DNA from: Spongilla lacustris
Lineage: Eukaryota > Porifera > Demospongiae > Spongillida > Spongillidae
DNA length: 64,000 nucleotides
Direction of reading: 5' to 3'
Assembly: GCA_949361645.1 (NCBI GenBank)
Contig: OX442430.1
Location: forward strand, 5,692,543-5,756,542
In this document: piece after piece, positions 35,240 to 46,149 of the stretch
How the letters are laid out: each line of letters starts with the position of its first letter
Position numbering within the stretch: position 1 is the stretch's first letter
Made by a program: the position numbers and the translations under genes
The notes under the pieces: model-generated
Told to the model about the DNA's origin: nothing
What the model saw: only the letters and a program-made list of their open reading frames with translations
The model's database searches: none

Positions 35240-35408
35240 CTCGTACCCAGACCCACCATGACGTAAGCGTTTATCGCTTACCCAGTAGTCTCGTACCCAG
35301 ATCCACCATGACGTAAGTGTTAATCGCTTACAGTATAAACACTACGTCGTAGTGTTTATACTGTAAGCGATAAACACTTACGTCATGGTGGATCTGGGTA
35401 CGAGACTA
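35240..35408. repeat. Foldback element 4 with an extra partial arm
   Basis: The arms 35286-35346 and 35348-35408 are almost perfect complements centred on ACTACGTCGTAGT. The ends read TAGTCTCGTACCCAGATCCACC. Upstream, 35244-35285 is a direct repeat of the left arm (CTCGTACCCAGACCCACCATGACGTAAG). Looks like a small MITE with an end duplication. Confidence 0.88.
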
Positions 35409-35459
35409 GTTGACACCTCTGTGAATGGATAACTGTACATTAATGTATGAGTGTGACGG

Positions 35460-35498
35460 TGTGTGTGTGTAAGTGTGTGTGTGTGTGTGTGTGTGTTT

Positions 35499-35548
<50 letters not shown>

Positions 35549-35604
35549 TATATGTAGGGTTGTGTCGTGTTTGCGCGTGGGGGGGGGGGGGGGGGGGGGG
35601 GGGG
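35460..35604. repeat. (GT)n microsatellite followed by a poly-G tract
   Basis: Interrupted GT dinucleotides from 35460 to 35537, GCGCGCGC, then about 27 G at 35578-35604. Simple sequence. The Cys/Val and His/Thr-rich open frames across it are artefacts. Confidence 0.9.
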
Positions 35605-36581
35605 AACGCAAAGACAAAGTTCGGAAAACGACATATGTCATTACGGTACAAGGGTACGGGTACGGGAGTACGGGTACCATGCACCACTAATGTTATTGTC
35701 CACATTTATAAATGTCATTGTTCTATAAATGCATCGTCATCTTATGCCTGCATTGAATCCACTGCGAGTCGAACGTAGCGGAACGTATAACTGCAAATGC
35801 ATAAGGTTCGTTAGCGGTGAGGTGCGAGCATTCAGTAGAAATATAAGAATAGCTATAGGGAGTGTGTGTATTGAACCAGAGATAATATATATAAATGCTA
35901 TTGATTTAACACTACAACAGACACGTACGTATATACGGGCTAAATTTCAGTACTATGCAGTTGTATAGACGCGTTAGGTTTGTTCGTTTTACGTTGTATC
36001 ATAGCGCGCGCTTGCTGGTGACTTATTTTAAAAAAATTATGTGTTGTCCGTGCCAAAGGTAAAATATCTGTACGTAACAAACACACTATTAAAGGCTCAG
36101 TACAGCAGCTAAAAACCTCTAAGAAGGGTTAAGACGCCTAAGTTTAGCGTCTTGGGTCGGGGTACGAGGAAAAACGAGTCTGTCATGCATGTAAAGGTCA
36201 TCTGACATCATCTATTGACAGTAACAGTTTATTAAAAGTAAACCATATTTTATAACAGTTTGTATCCAATAAATAATAATAACAATGAAATAGTCCTTGA
36301 AATATTTAAAATAGTCCATGATTTTGCAGATGTGACCCTTGCTTCATGTCATAGTAGTCATCCAGTCCCCAAACTACTGGTTAGTTGCAATTATTGGACA
36401 AAAATTCTCGATAAATGTAGTTTTGAAACAGCACACGACACCCGTCAGCATCGCTGTGCGATTGTAAAGCAAAAGTTACTTGTAGAACATCATTTTGGAA
36501 TTTTTAATGTGTTACATCAATGTTCGTCGAGCCAAGCCTTAGTTTTACTGTTCTGTATCTCCATGCTGAACCACACTGCAG
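35605..36581. other. No recognisable exon; 5' flank of the CoA-ligase-like gene
   Basis: The open frame 36260-36709 overlaps the acceptor region of the next gene in another frame and has no family resemblance. The first exon of the ligase-like gene could lie in this interval but was not identified. Confidence 0.35.
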
Positions 36582-38309
36582 GTTCTATCACTAGCGGCTA
36601 CCTCACTACTGAGGCTGCACTCAACCACTGGACAGCTGGTCAAGGTTACAGAGGTGCATGCAGCTGCTTTCCTGCGAGCCATGCACATCACTGGTCGTCC
36701 CTCTGTTAAGATCATTGGCCTCGATTACGTGGTCCGAAGCCCATACCCTGATGCCACCATTCCAGAGTATAGCCTGTACCATCACGTGTTCTCACAAATT
36801 GATAACCATGGCAAGAACACAGCCATTGTTGATGGTGTAACTGGGAGAGAATATTCATACAATGAACTTGGTGGGTCTGTCACCAACTTCTCATCAGGAT
36901 TGAACCGACTTGGCTTTCAGAAGGGAGATGTCCTTGCATTGTGTGCTTTGAACTGTCCCCAGTATGCTGTGGTGTTCTTTGGTGTGCTGGCCTCTGGGGG
37001 CGTGGTCACCACCTGTAACCCTGCATACACTGCAGAGGAGCTGGCCTACCAGTTCAAGGACTCTGGTGCCAAGTACGTAGCCACTATGGCTGCCTTCCTG
37101 CCCTCTGTGAAGAAGGCAGCAGACATGGCCGGTGTGGGCACCATCATCATCATTGATGACCACTCTGTGAAGGAGCCCAGATATATATCCTACCAGTCGC
37201 TGGTAACAGACTCTGGTTCTCGGTTTATTGAGCACAAGGTGGATGCCAAGAACGATATAGCAGTGTTGCCTTACTCCAGTGGTATAGCAGGCCTCCCAAA
37301 GGGGGTCATGTTGACTCACCACAACCTTGTGGCAAACACCTGCCAGTTCCACCATCCTGAATTTTTAGACCTTTCAGTCGATGGCTGCACTTCACTGGGT
37401 CTACTCCCCTTCTTCCACATCTACGGCATGATGGGTGTCTTGATACCAGCTTTATGGCAGGGAGCAAAGGTGGTCACTCTTTCCGAATCCAACCCCACCT
37501 TACTCCTTTCCACAATTCAGAAGTATAGTGTGGATGTAGCCGTCTTGACCCCACACTTAATCCTGCTTCTGGCCAAGCATCCTGATGTGGACAAGTTTGA
37601 CCTCTCATCACTCAGGTACATTAATAGTGCGGCTGCCCCCCTGGGGGGTGATGTGATGAAAGCAATCTCAGCCTGCCTGCAAAGACACTGCATCATCCGA
37701 CAGGGGTATGGTCTGACAGAGACCAGCCCCGCGACCCATGCCACACCTCTCATCTTTGGAATGAGAAGACCTGGTTCTATTGGTGTCCCTATACTGAACC
37801 AGCTGGTCAAGGTGGTGGATATCGACAGTGGCCACACCCTCCCAATGTCCAAAGAGGGAGAGATTTATATCAAAGGACCCAACGTGATGAAAGGATATCT
37901 GAACCAACCTGATGCTACCAGCAGGACTCTGACCAAGGATGGATGGTTGAAAACGGGGGATGTTGGGTACTTTGACCAGGATGGGTTCTTCTACATCACC
38001 AATCGGCTCAAGGAGCTGATCAAGGTGAAGGGTCTGCAGGTGGCCCCTGCTGAGTTGGAAGCCTTGCTGCAGAACCATCCCAAGGTGACCGATGCTGCTG
38101 TGATCGGTGTACCCCACGAGCACCATGGGGAGGCGCCCCGTGCATTTGTGGTGAAGAGGGACCCCACCCTCACAGAGAAAGAGCTGATTGATTACATTGC
38201 CAGCCATGTCTCTGAGCACAAACACCTCACAGGAGGAGTGAAGTTCATTGAAGCTGTACCAAAGACAGCTGCAGGGGAGATCCTTCGGTGCCGTCTTAAA
38301 ACCATTTGA
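36582..38309 (+). CDS. 4-coumarate-CoA ligase / acyl-CoA synthetase-like protein with altered catalytic motifs
   Basis: The single large frame has ANL-superfamily order: YSYNELGG, FFGVLASGGVVTTCNPAYTA, the phosphate loop YSSGIAGLPKGVMLTHHN, LLPFFHIYGMMG, NSAAAPLGGD, QGYGLTETSP, GEIYIKGPNVMKGYLNQP, GWLKTGDVGYFDQDGFFYI, RLKELIKVKGLQVAPAELE and a C-terminal PKTAAGEILRCRLK. Active family members adenylate a carboxylate and pass it to CoA. Two hallmarks differ: the loop usually reads SGTTGLPKG (here ATA and GCA at 37284-37289 give Ile-Ala), and the catalytic lysine of GKILR is Glu (GAG, 38277-38279). An acceptor CACACTGCAG precedes 36582, so an upstream exon is likely. Otherwise ATG 36678 could start it. 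Exon about 1.7 kb, no frameshift. Higher GC than its flanks, and no introns inside. Confidence 0.87.
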   Translation, partial: VLSLAATSLLRLHSTTGQLVKVTEVHAAAFLRAMHITGRPSVKIIGLDYVVRSPYPDATIPEYSLYHHVFSQIDNHGKNTAIVDGVTGREYSYNELGGSVTNFSSGLNRLGFQKGDVLALCALNCPQYAVVFFGVLASGGVVTTCNPAYTAEELAYQFKDSGAKYVATMAAFLPSVKKAADMAGVGTIIIIDDHSVKEPRYISYQSLVTDSGSRFIEHKVDAKNDIAVLPYSSGIAGLPKGVMLTHHNLVANTCQFHHPEFLDLSVDGCTSLGLLPFFHIYGMMGVLIPALWQGAKVVTLSESNPTLLLSTIQKYSVDVAVLTPHLILLLAKHPDVDKFDLSSLRYINSAAAPLGGDVMKAISACLQRHCIIRQGYGLTETSPATHATPLIFGMRRPGSIGVPILNQLVKVVDIDSGHTLPMSKEGEIYIKGPNVMKGYLNQPDATSRTLTKDGWLKTGDVGYFDQDGFFYITNRLKELIKVKGLQVAPAELEALLQNHPKVTDAAVIGVPHEHHGEAPRAFVVKRDPTLTEKELIDYIASHVSEHKHLTGGVKFIEAVPKTAAGEILRCRLKTI

Positions 38310-39251
38310 GTTTGTTTCAGTTAGGAATGTTTTTAATCAGTTTCTACATGTACATGTTAATTTGCGAGAATGAGCAGGGAAGGGTGTCATGGTGTTAACA
38401 GGTAGAGCTAATAATAATAATTCACAGCTACTCCAGAGTCCTGACCTCAGTACCAAGATTCAAACAGTAGAGTGCTTTAGTTATTCGGAGGCAGATGCAG
38501 CACAAGAGGCCTCGAGGGATCAAAAAAGAAAAGTAAGGGCATACATGATTAGTACTAGTGAGATCGAGGCTATCGATATTATTAGGTTTAGTACTCTCCT
38601 TGATTTAATGGCCCCTTCTCCTATAAGATTAGAAATGTGACGGTAAGGCTCAAGCTTTGAAGTTGATTTAATCAATAATTGTCATGGCTGCCTCAGGGGG
38701 TGCTATAAATCCCTACACACCACACACTCTACATACTCCACATATACACATATGTACATACACGTATGGCACACACTACCAGACATTGAATCACCAAAAT
38801 TCCTACCATACATGTGCCTACTAGCAGTGTAAGTTAAGTGGTGCTTCCTGTCATTTAGCATGTAACCCCTTTCTTCCTCACCCTGCACACTCGCACACAC
38901 GATAGCAATCCAACTTTTCCCACAGCCTCTCTACCCTGGCCACTCCCCTCAGCCACTCCCACCACATATAAAGTTCCCACACCAAACCGTTTTGTGCCCA
39001 TCTGGTTTCTCGCCTATCTGGTTTCCCGCCTCGTTGCCTTCCACACTGACAGCAGCTATATCTATCAACCTGCTGATGTATATCCTCCAACTGGCACCCA
39101 CCCCCTAGCACCTACCCACCCCCTAGCACCTACCCACCCCCTGGCACCTACCCACAGTCCCCAGTGCCACCATTATACTACACAGGTTGGTTTGATCTCT
39201 CCTCCTCCCCTCTCCTACAGTTCTTTTTTCGCGTTTTCATACCTTTTATAG
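38310..39251. other. No recognised gene; Pro/Thr-rich short repeat at 39090-39150
   Basis: CACCCCCTAGCACCTACC occurs about four times at 39098-39150. The open frame 38389-38640 has no family resemblance. Confidence 0.4.
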
Positions 39252-39638
39252 GGTATCAGGCAGGATACCAGTCCCCAGTCTGGAAAAGGCTTTGCCCCTA
39301 CTGCTATGGCTACCCCTCTGAGGGGAGAAGGCTTTGCCCCTACTGCTGTGGCTACCCCTCTGAGGGGAGAAGGCTTTGCCCCTACTGCTGTGGCTACCCC
39401 TCTGAAGGGAGAAGGCTTTGCCCCTACTGCTGTGGCTACCCCTCTGAGGGGAGAAGGCTTTGCCCCTACTGCTGTGGCTACCCCTCTGAAGGGAGAAGGC
39501 TTTGCCCCTACTGCTGGGGCTACCCCTCTGAGGGGAGAAGGCTTTGCCCCTACTGCTGGGGCTACCCTTCTGAAGGGAGATGGCTTTGCCCCTACTGCTG
39601 GGGCTACCTCTCTTCCAGGCAAGCGTAAAGGGGTGTAG
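39252..39638 (+). CDS. Possible terminal exon with 14-residue GEGFAPTAVATPLK repeats
   Basis: A strong pyrimidine tract (TTCTTTTTTCGCG..CCTTTTATAG) forms an acceptor directly before 39252. The frame then reads IRQDTSPQSGKGFAPTA, about eight copies of a 14-residue unit built on ATPL(R/K)GEGFAPTA(V/G), and ends LPGKRKGV with a stop. The 42-bp DNA unit is a multiple of three, so all frames stay open on both strands and coding is not proven. The choice of frame rests on the splice site, low-complexity composition and basic C-terminus. Function unknown. It could simply be a minisatellite. Confidence 0.35.
   Translation, partial: GIRQDTSPQSGKGFAPTAMATPLRGEGFAPTAVATPLRGEGFAPTAVATPLKGEGFAPTAVATPLRGEGFAPTAVATPLKGEGFAPTAGATPLRGEGFAPTAGATLLKGDGFAPTAGATSLPGKRKGV
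39290..39612. repeat. 42-bp minisatellite
   Basis: About eight units of GGCTTTGCCCCTACTGCTGT plus GGCTACCCCTCTGAGGGGAGAA. Variation is mainly AGG/AAG and GTG/GGG. CCCCTCTGAGGGG within each unit is a small palindrome. Confidence 0.92.
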
Positions 39639-39639
39639 T

Positions 39640-41734
39640 TTTAGGCACTGCCTTTCCCAACTCTTTCCCAGTGGATGGCTAAAATGAAGAGATTTGAATT
39701 TACGTTTGCGTTGTGCTTGTGCATGTGCATGTGTATGCTTTTGTGTGTGCATGTCTCACTGTTGAAGTGTGTGTGCATATATTTGTGCATGGCCTTCCTT
39801 AATAGAGAACCCATCTAAATGTGATGATTGTACACTTGTGGGTGAGGGGCAAATTGCAACATAATTACTATTCATTACAGAACTGGCACGCTGACCTGGT
39901 GGACTGTGATTGATGTGGAGGGTAGAGTGCTTTATAATTATAATTGTTACATTGCTAATGGTGATGGGAGCGATACCTTGATAACAAAGTGTGAGGTGTT
40001 GAAGGCTCAGTAGATGTGTATGTATGCATGAGTGGTATGCTTACACCTGTAATGTTTTAGCCTTTATACTAACGCCAATCTACCTATCTACAACTGCACA
40101 CATGCATACATTTCAATGTATGAATGTGTGCAGTTGTGTTTGTGTGTTTTTACATGCATGTGTATATCACAAACACACATCACTGTGATGTATGGACATT
40201 GTGACAATGTTGATGGTCCCTTTTGTCTGGGCATGCCGGCTGGGGCGCAAGCCAGCCCGAGGTGGCCGCCGATTGTTTGTGATGTTTAGGTGCATATGCT
40301 GTATATTTGTACGTGAGCACGTGTATCACAAGTTGTCTGCCCACTGTCCAGCATGTATCTTGGCTGCACCCAGCTATGTACACAGCTACCTAGTGGATAT
40401 CACAATCACAATCATTCAGTTTGAATGAAAAGATACATGCAAAAATCTCGTGCATTGTAATAACTAGAGCATGCAGCTATTAGCACTACCTTCTGTGATT
40501 TGTTTCTTCTGATGCTGTTTAGTTAATATGCTTAGCAATAATGATAACTGCCCTCGACATAAGTATATTAAATACCATCAATAAATTGCAGCTCCTATGG
40601 CGATTTTAGTGGGAGGCTGACATGGGAAAATAAGTGCCCTTTATATAAAAGATAATCACTAGTGTAGGCTACAGTTCTTTCATTTGCTATACACTTTATG
40701 AGATATTCAACTTAGAGTACAAAATTAGTAAAATGTGTGACTATACACAATGTAGGTCACCTAGATCCAATTATTTAAATTGGCTTACATTATCATTCCT
40801 GCTAGGGATACATGTACAAGCGTGACACAGGCATTTTGTTCCACCATTTTCCTTTTGATAATGTTGTTCTACAGGCTCAATCTAGTGAGCTGTATGATGA
40901 GACTCATAACTACCTTCATAGTGGTTCCTCTCACTACCCATTATGTAAATATGCGAGCTTGTTCTTTACCGTCCTGGTCTTGCAAGGAATTTTTGCTGAC
41001 CATCTACTGATGTGACTACAATGGATAATGTGATGTATCGAAGTCAGTGTCAACTGATTGCTAATATGTATTTGAGCAAAAAAATGACAAAATAAAAATG
41101 TGATTGCACAGATAAATGAATGTTTTCCAAATGATTTTCAATAACATGTAATATGCATAACAGTTAACTGACTATAATAGTTAAGACTGCTTGTGAAGGG
41201 TCAAAGAGTAGACCATAAATGACAACATTTAATTAATAATTGGAGTCAGACAAGCTCAGAGAATATAAAGAGCAAACCAAACAGAACATGAACACAACAA
41301 TTATAAATGTATAGTTCAGTGACTTTAAAGATAAGATTCAAGCAAAGGAGAACAGTTTAAAAGATGCAATGTGTGGCTGTAAATGATTTCCCAGAATGCC
41401 CAAGGAATGTAATATTAAGTGTGCCATCCAATGTGTCACTAGTGGTCTGTATGTTTAACAGCGATACATGGTACATGTATGTTGATAGTCATAATGTATA
41501 ATTGACACAAGGACTTAGCCTTGACCTCTAAGATGGAGGCTTTGTCAGTATCATAGACGCCCCCATCACACTGACATCGAGCTCCTAATGCCATTTGTGA
41601 TTCTAACTGGCAGAAAAATGTACCAAAAGGCACTAGAAGGCAGAAGAGGTACTTCGCCCATTTTTTCTTTTAGTGGACGGACTGCTACATATGCTAATAA
41701 ATTGACCATCTCTCGGTCGTAGTAATTGGAACAA
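39640..41734. other. No recognisable gene
   Basis: Contains a small palindrome near 40095-40140 (CAACTGCACACATGCATACATT..) and TG-rich stretches. Short open frames at 40780-41010 and 41439-41633 have no support. Confidence 0.35.
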
Positions 41735-41830
41735 ATCCTACTTCATTAACAGCAGTTATGTCAGATCACGGCTTGCTTTTGCTGAGTGAGCTTCTGGATG
41801 AGAGGATCAGAGGATCTCATGGGGCTTATT
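41735..41830 (+). mobile_element. Second copy of the 10.1-kb polyprotein-end fragment
   Basis: CAGTTATGTCAGATCACGGCTTGCTTTTGC matches 10170-10205 almost exactly. The frame is then interrupted by a stop and an indel. It marks a dispersed family. Confidence 0.55.
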
Positions 41831-43560
41831 ATTCTGCCTGTCTGATAAAAAAATTCTTCACCATGTAGAGGCCGGACACCTTGTCCTTCTCAGGTGTTTT
41901 GAATGCTATCCATGTAACATGAGCTAGCCCTTTCAGTATGCTTTTGTTGTTAATATCTTTCATTATAAAATCTGATGAAAAAGTTTGTCCATTGACAGAG
42001 CACCATTTATGCTTCCCATATACATCACCAACATATGTGTTGTGACAAAATTCTACAATCTGCTGATAAAAGTCCTCATACACCTTTACAGTACACTTGC
42101 TACATATAGGCCAATCCTGTAGATCACCCCTGATCAATAGCACATTGAAATGCAAAACTATCTTGTCCTTCCGGTTGAATGAGTAAGGCTAATACCCTGT
42201 AGCCATCAAGGTACAATAATCTTTCCACAGCTACTATATTCTTTAAAACCTTAAGCATGCAGACGTCAATGCCTGATGGTACCAGTAACTCATAAAATTC
42301 ACTATAGCACAGATGAATTGTTGTAGAGTATTCGTGGTTCAATGTTTTTATTGCTGTTTGGTGTGCCTGACAAAATGCCATTCATACTTTCATAGGCAAA
42401 GCACCAGTAGACATGAGGTGGCCCATAGTCACTGACAACATCTGCTACATGCAATGCCATGTGGTAATTAATTGTCACTTCCCATTTACCATAAACTTTG
42501 GCAAATTGTTTATGGTGCTCATTAAGCAACCTTTACAAAGTAGCTCTTTCATCTCTGATTATGACAGGCTTTACTATAAGTTCAACAATTTCACATAATA
42601 AACATAGACTTTGTAAGCCCTTTATTCCAGCAAACTGACTAAGCAAGTTCTTGTAAAGATACATGCAAAGTTCTTCCATTGCTGTGCAGTTAGTCCAGCA
42701 AGGCCGTCACCATTTAAATTTGTAGGAAGTCTTCCAAGGTCATATGGTATTTTAACAGCCTTAATGTGAATATAAAACTCTGATAACTGATTTACTGTTA
42801 AAGTTGATATGATCAGCTTAATTTCATTGTAAACCATTCCCAATAGTTTGGTGTGCATAAGATCTGCGATCATCATACGAACTGTATCAAAATATGGTAA
42901 TCGGAGCAACTAAATATATCTGACACCATTCTTCTTTTGAATACTTTTAGCCTATCCATTGAAGATGCCTTTTGATATTCTTCAGCCTATGCTAGTACAT
43001 CATCTCTCATTCTTATTGGAGCCATCTTTAATGTTAAATAACTCATTTTACCACTTGCACCAGTTGTGTCATGTTCTTGTACTGCTTTAAAAGAATATCC
43101 ATGTGTCCCAAAAACTGTGACACTTTTCGTAGAGCTGGAATATCTGATGATACTCCTAGTGATGGAGCTTATTTTTACAATATTGCCATTTGGTCCAATT
43201 GGCACTTCATTGCACAGAAGTAAAAGGTCATCAACAATTGGCTTTTTTGGTTCTGTGGGTCCTGGAATAACACCTAGCACCATAGTCCATTCTTTTCTAA
43301 ACCTGACTTCCCTTGGCAAATTCATCATAATTACTGATACCATATATTCAGATTGCTTAAATGGCTTAAACCAGTCGACATTTACTAAAAGACCAATATT
43401 ATTGCTGTCTCTCAGAAAAGGGACTTAAGGATGCAGAGGGTTCATCATAAAATCCTTCCAAATTTCCCCATCTTTAATATCTTCCTGAACATTTGCTGAT
43501 GATGGTTTTTCTGAGGCCTGCTGTAAAAGCTTTGATCATACTCCTCGCCCTATAGTCATG
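41830..43560 (-). pseudogene. CACTA (En/Spm-like) Tnp2-type transposase remnant
   Basis: On the minus strand successive frames show the Tnp2 order. The first parts are DGEIWKDFMMNP, NNIGLLVNVDWFKPFKQSEY, MMNLPREVRFRKEW and VLGVIPGPTEPKKPIVDD (43560-43200). Then FDTVRMMIADLMHTKLLG and LTAQQWKNF (42909-42640), YGKWEVTINYHMALHVADVV, DYGPPHVYWCFAYESMNGIL (42529-42330) and a C-terminal segment to 41829. Transposases of this family cut the element ends. Stops and frame changes (for example at 43430 and 42610) show that it is inactive. Neither the terminal inverted repeats nor the target duplication was found. The N-terminal side runs into the assembly gap. Confidence 0.8.
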
Positions 43561-43627
43561 TTTCCATGCAGACGATATTGTACTGCTGCGTGTAATTTGA
43601 TTTTACATACCAATATAATGTCAATAA

Positions 43628-43827
43628 NNNNNNNNNNNNNNNNNNNNNNNNNNNNNNNNNNNNNNNNNNNNNNNNNNNNNNNNNNNNNNNNNNNNNNNNN
43701 NNNNNNNNNNNNNNNNNNNNNNNNNNNNNNNNNNNNNNNNNNNNNNNNNNNNNNNNNNNNNNNNNNNNNNNNNNNNNNNNNNNNNNNNNNNNNNNNNNNN
43801 NNNNNNNNNNNNNNNNNNNNNNNNNNN
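43628..43827. other. Assembly gap (200 N)
   Basis: A run of exactly 200 N. The true length may differ. It lies between the CACTA remnant and the satellite block. Confidence 0.99.
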
Positions 43828-43829
43828 GC

Positions 43830-46145
43830 GGTAAATGTTCACGGGTATGGTGCACTTGTAGTGATACGGCTGGTAATCTTGGCAGATGAAACATGCAGTG
43901 AAGGATAGGTACATGTAGTGGGAGGTACTCCTGCTAAGTGAGGGCTAATGGTTCCATGGATAGCGGGGGGCTCCAGTTCATGGTTCCCCTAATATTGTGG
44001 GGGTTACCAATTCCAATTCCACTGTTGTGAGTTTCCACCAGCATGATTATTCTGGGGGCCCCAATGACCCTGGGGTGTTTAGCAGCTGGTGGCTCCTTTG
44101 CTGACAGACCAAGAACCGCTGGTGCTAACGGGACCTGTAATGTGCGGCTATTAAGTTCACTTGCATTAATGATTCCAATGATACTGTCCACTTGCAGTAA
44201 GGGAGCTGACGCCATTGGTCCCTGGGCCGTATGTTGACTCAACGTGCAGTGAAGGACATGCAGGTAGTGCAGGGCAGGAGGCCTAATGGTTCCATTGGTA
44301 GTGTTTTGAGATGGGCAGGTGTACGTACAGTACATGTAGTTCATGGGTTGTAGTGTGAGGGTTGGCATCTCTACTGGCATCAAATACCTACTGACCCCAG
44401 CTTGTGTGGGCACCCCTGCTGGCATTGACCAAATGCAGGGTCTGGTAACCCCATCTGTAACAGAGCTGGTGGCTCCACTACTTGCATTGTGGAGGCATTT
44501 ACATTTAATGGAAATTCACTTGCATCGTGCAGTTGTTTAGTTCACTTGCAGTGATCAATGGAGGATGGTGGTTTTGATGTGTGACCATTGGCCCCTTGAA
44601 CTTGCAGTGAATGGTCATTGGTATGGTGCACTTGTATTGAGAAGGCTGAGAAGGCTGCTGAAACTTGCAGTGAATGATAATAGGTAGTGGGAGATAGGGT
44701 GTCATATGTGGGGGCTGCTAGTGAGGGTGAATGGTTCCATAGATAGTGGGGGCATGTGTGGCTCCAGTTCGTGGCTCCCTAAAATTGTGCGGGGTGCCAT
44801 TTCCACTTGCAGTGTGACTCCATCCACCAGTATGCATTATTGTGGGACCCCCCAATGACCCCGGGGAGTTTAGCAGCTGGTGGCTTCCCTGCTGGCAGTC
44901 TGATAACTCCATCTGGAATATGGCTCCACTGATGCTAACTGGAATGCAGTGTGGGCTTTTAAGTTCACTTGCATTAATAGTTACAATGTTACTGTCTGCT
45001 TGCAGTGAGGGAGCTGACCCCATTTGTCCCTGGGCCGTTGACTCTACCTGCAGTGAAAGACAGGTAGTGGGCAGGAGGGCCGTGGGGGCTGGTCCCAGTG
45101 TGTAGGGCACTTGCAGTGAAAGGGCGGGTGTACGTTCAGTGCATATGTAGTTCATGGCTTCCCCTGAAATTTGGGGACTGCTTAATTGCTTGTAGTGTGA
45201 TGGCTGGCATCTCCATTGGCAGTGCAGGGTCTGGTAACCCCATCTGTAAGAGAGATGGTGGCTCCAGTACTTGCAGTGTGCGGGAGGTATTACATGTTAG
45301 TTCACTTGTATCGTGTGGCTATTAAGTTCACTTGCATTAATGGTCCAATGATACTGTCCACTTGCAGTGAGGGAGCTGACTCCATTGGTCCAGGTGGCTG
45401 GTCTCAGTGTGTGGAGCACGTGCATTGAGGGCTTATGGTTCCACTGTTTGGAGAGGGGAGGGTGTACGTACAGTACTTTATGGGGACTACTTGTAGTGTG
45501 AGGGCGGCATCTCCACTGGCATCTATTGACCCCTGCTTGTGAGGGCTCCCATACTGGCAGTGCAAGGTCTGGTAACCCCATCCGTAAGAGAGCTGGTGGC
45601 TCCACTACTTGCAGTGTGGAGGTATTGTTTTGAAAGTTTGCAAGGCTGTAGTGATGGGGACTGGTGATTTTGCTGTGTGGGGATGGCTCCATTGGCCCCT
45701 TAAGCTTGAACTTGCAGAGAATAATCAATAGTGGGGGTGGGGAGGGGAGGGGGCTGGACCAATGGGGTTCTGCTTACATGTACATGTAAGGCCATTTGCA
45801 GTGAGGGCTAATACATGTAGTTCCACTGGTAGTGTTGGGAGGGGGCATGTGTGACTTCCCTTGGTACATGTACATGTAGTTCATGGCTGCCCTGAAATTG
45901 TGAGGGCTGCCAACTCCATTTGCAGGGAGAGGGTTAGTATAAGTATCTCTACTTGTACTGTGGAGGCTGACCCCATTGGTTAGTTGGTAGCTCCTGTGTA
46001 GGGTCTGATATGGGCGGGTGGTTCCCTAGGTAGTGCGGGTTGGTGGCTCTGCATTGCATCTGTTGGTTTTGCAGGGCTGCTGTCTGGACTTGCAATGGCC
46101 CATATGTGGGGGGCGGGGCCGGTGGTGATTTAGCGGCTGTTTACT
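43830..46145 (-). repeat. Degenerate satellite, reverse orientation (block 1)
   Basis: Built from roughly 30-60-base phrases such as GGTGGCTCCACTACTTGCAGTGTG, TTAAGTTCACTTGCATTAATG and GACAGGTAGTGGG, repeated with many substitutions and indels. It is the reverse complement of the phrases in 47620-51790. It continues the left arm of the foldback at 46150-47602 outwards. The numerous open frames are low-complexity (Pro/Thr/Ser/His-rich) by-products. Confidence 0.85.
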
Positions 46146-46149
46146 TCCT

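Noticed and set aside
35378..35778. Cys/Val-rich and His/Thr-rich open frames
   Set aside because: Translations of the GT microsatellite and poly-G tract.
36894..38225. Long open frames on the minus strand inside the CoA-ligase-like gene
   Set aside because: They are antisense shadows of a well-conserved coding frame and have no family resemblance.
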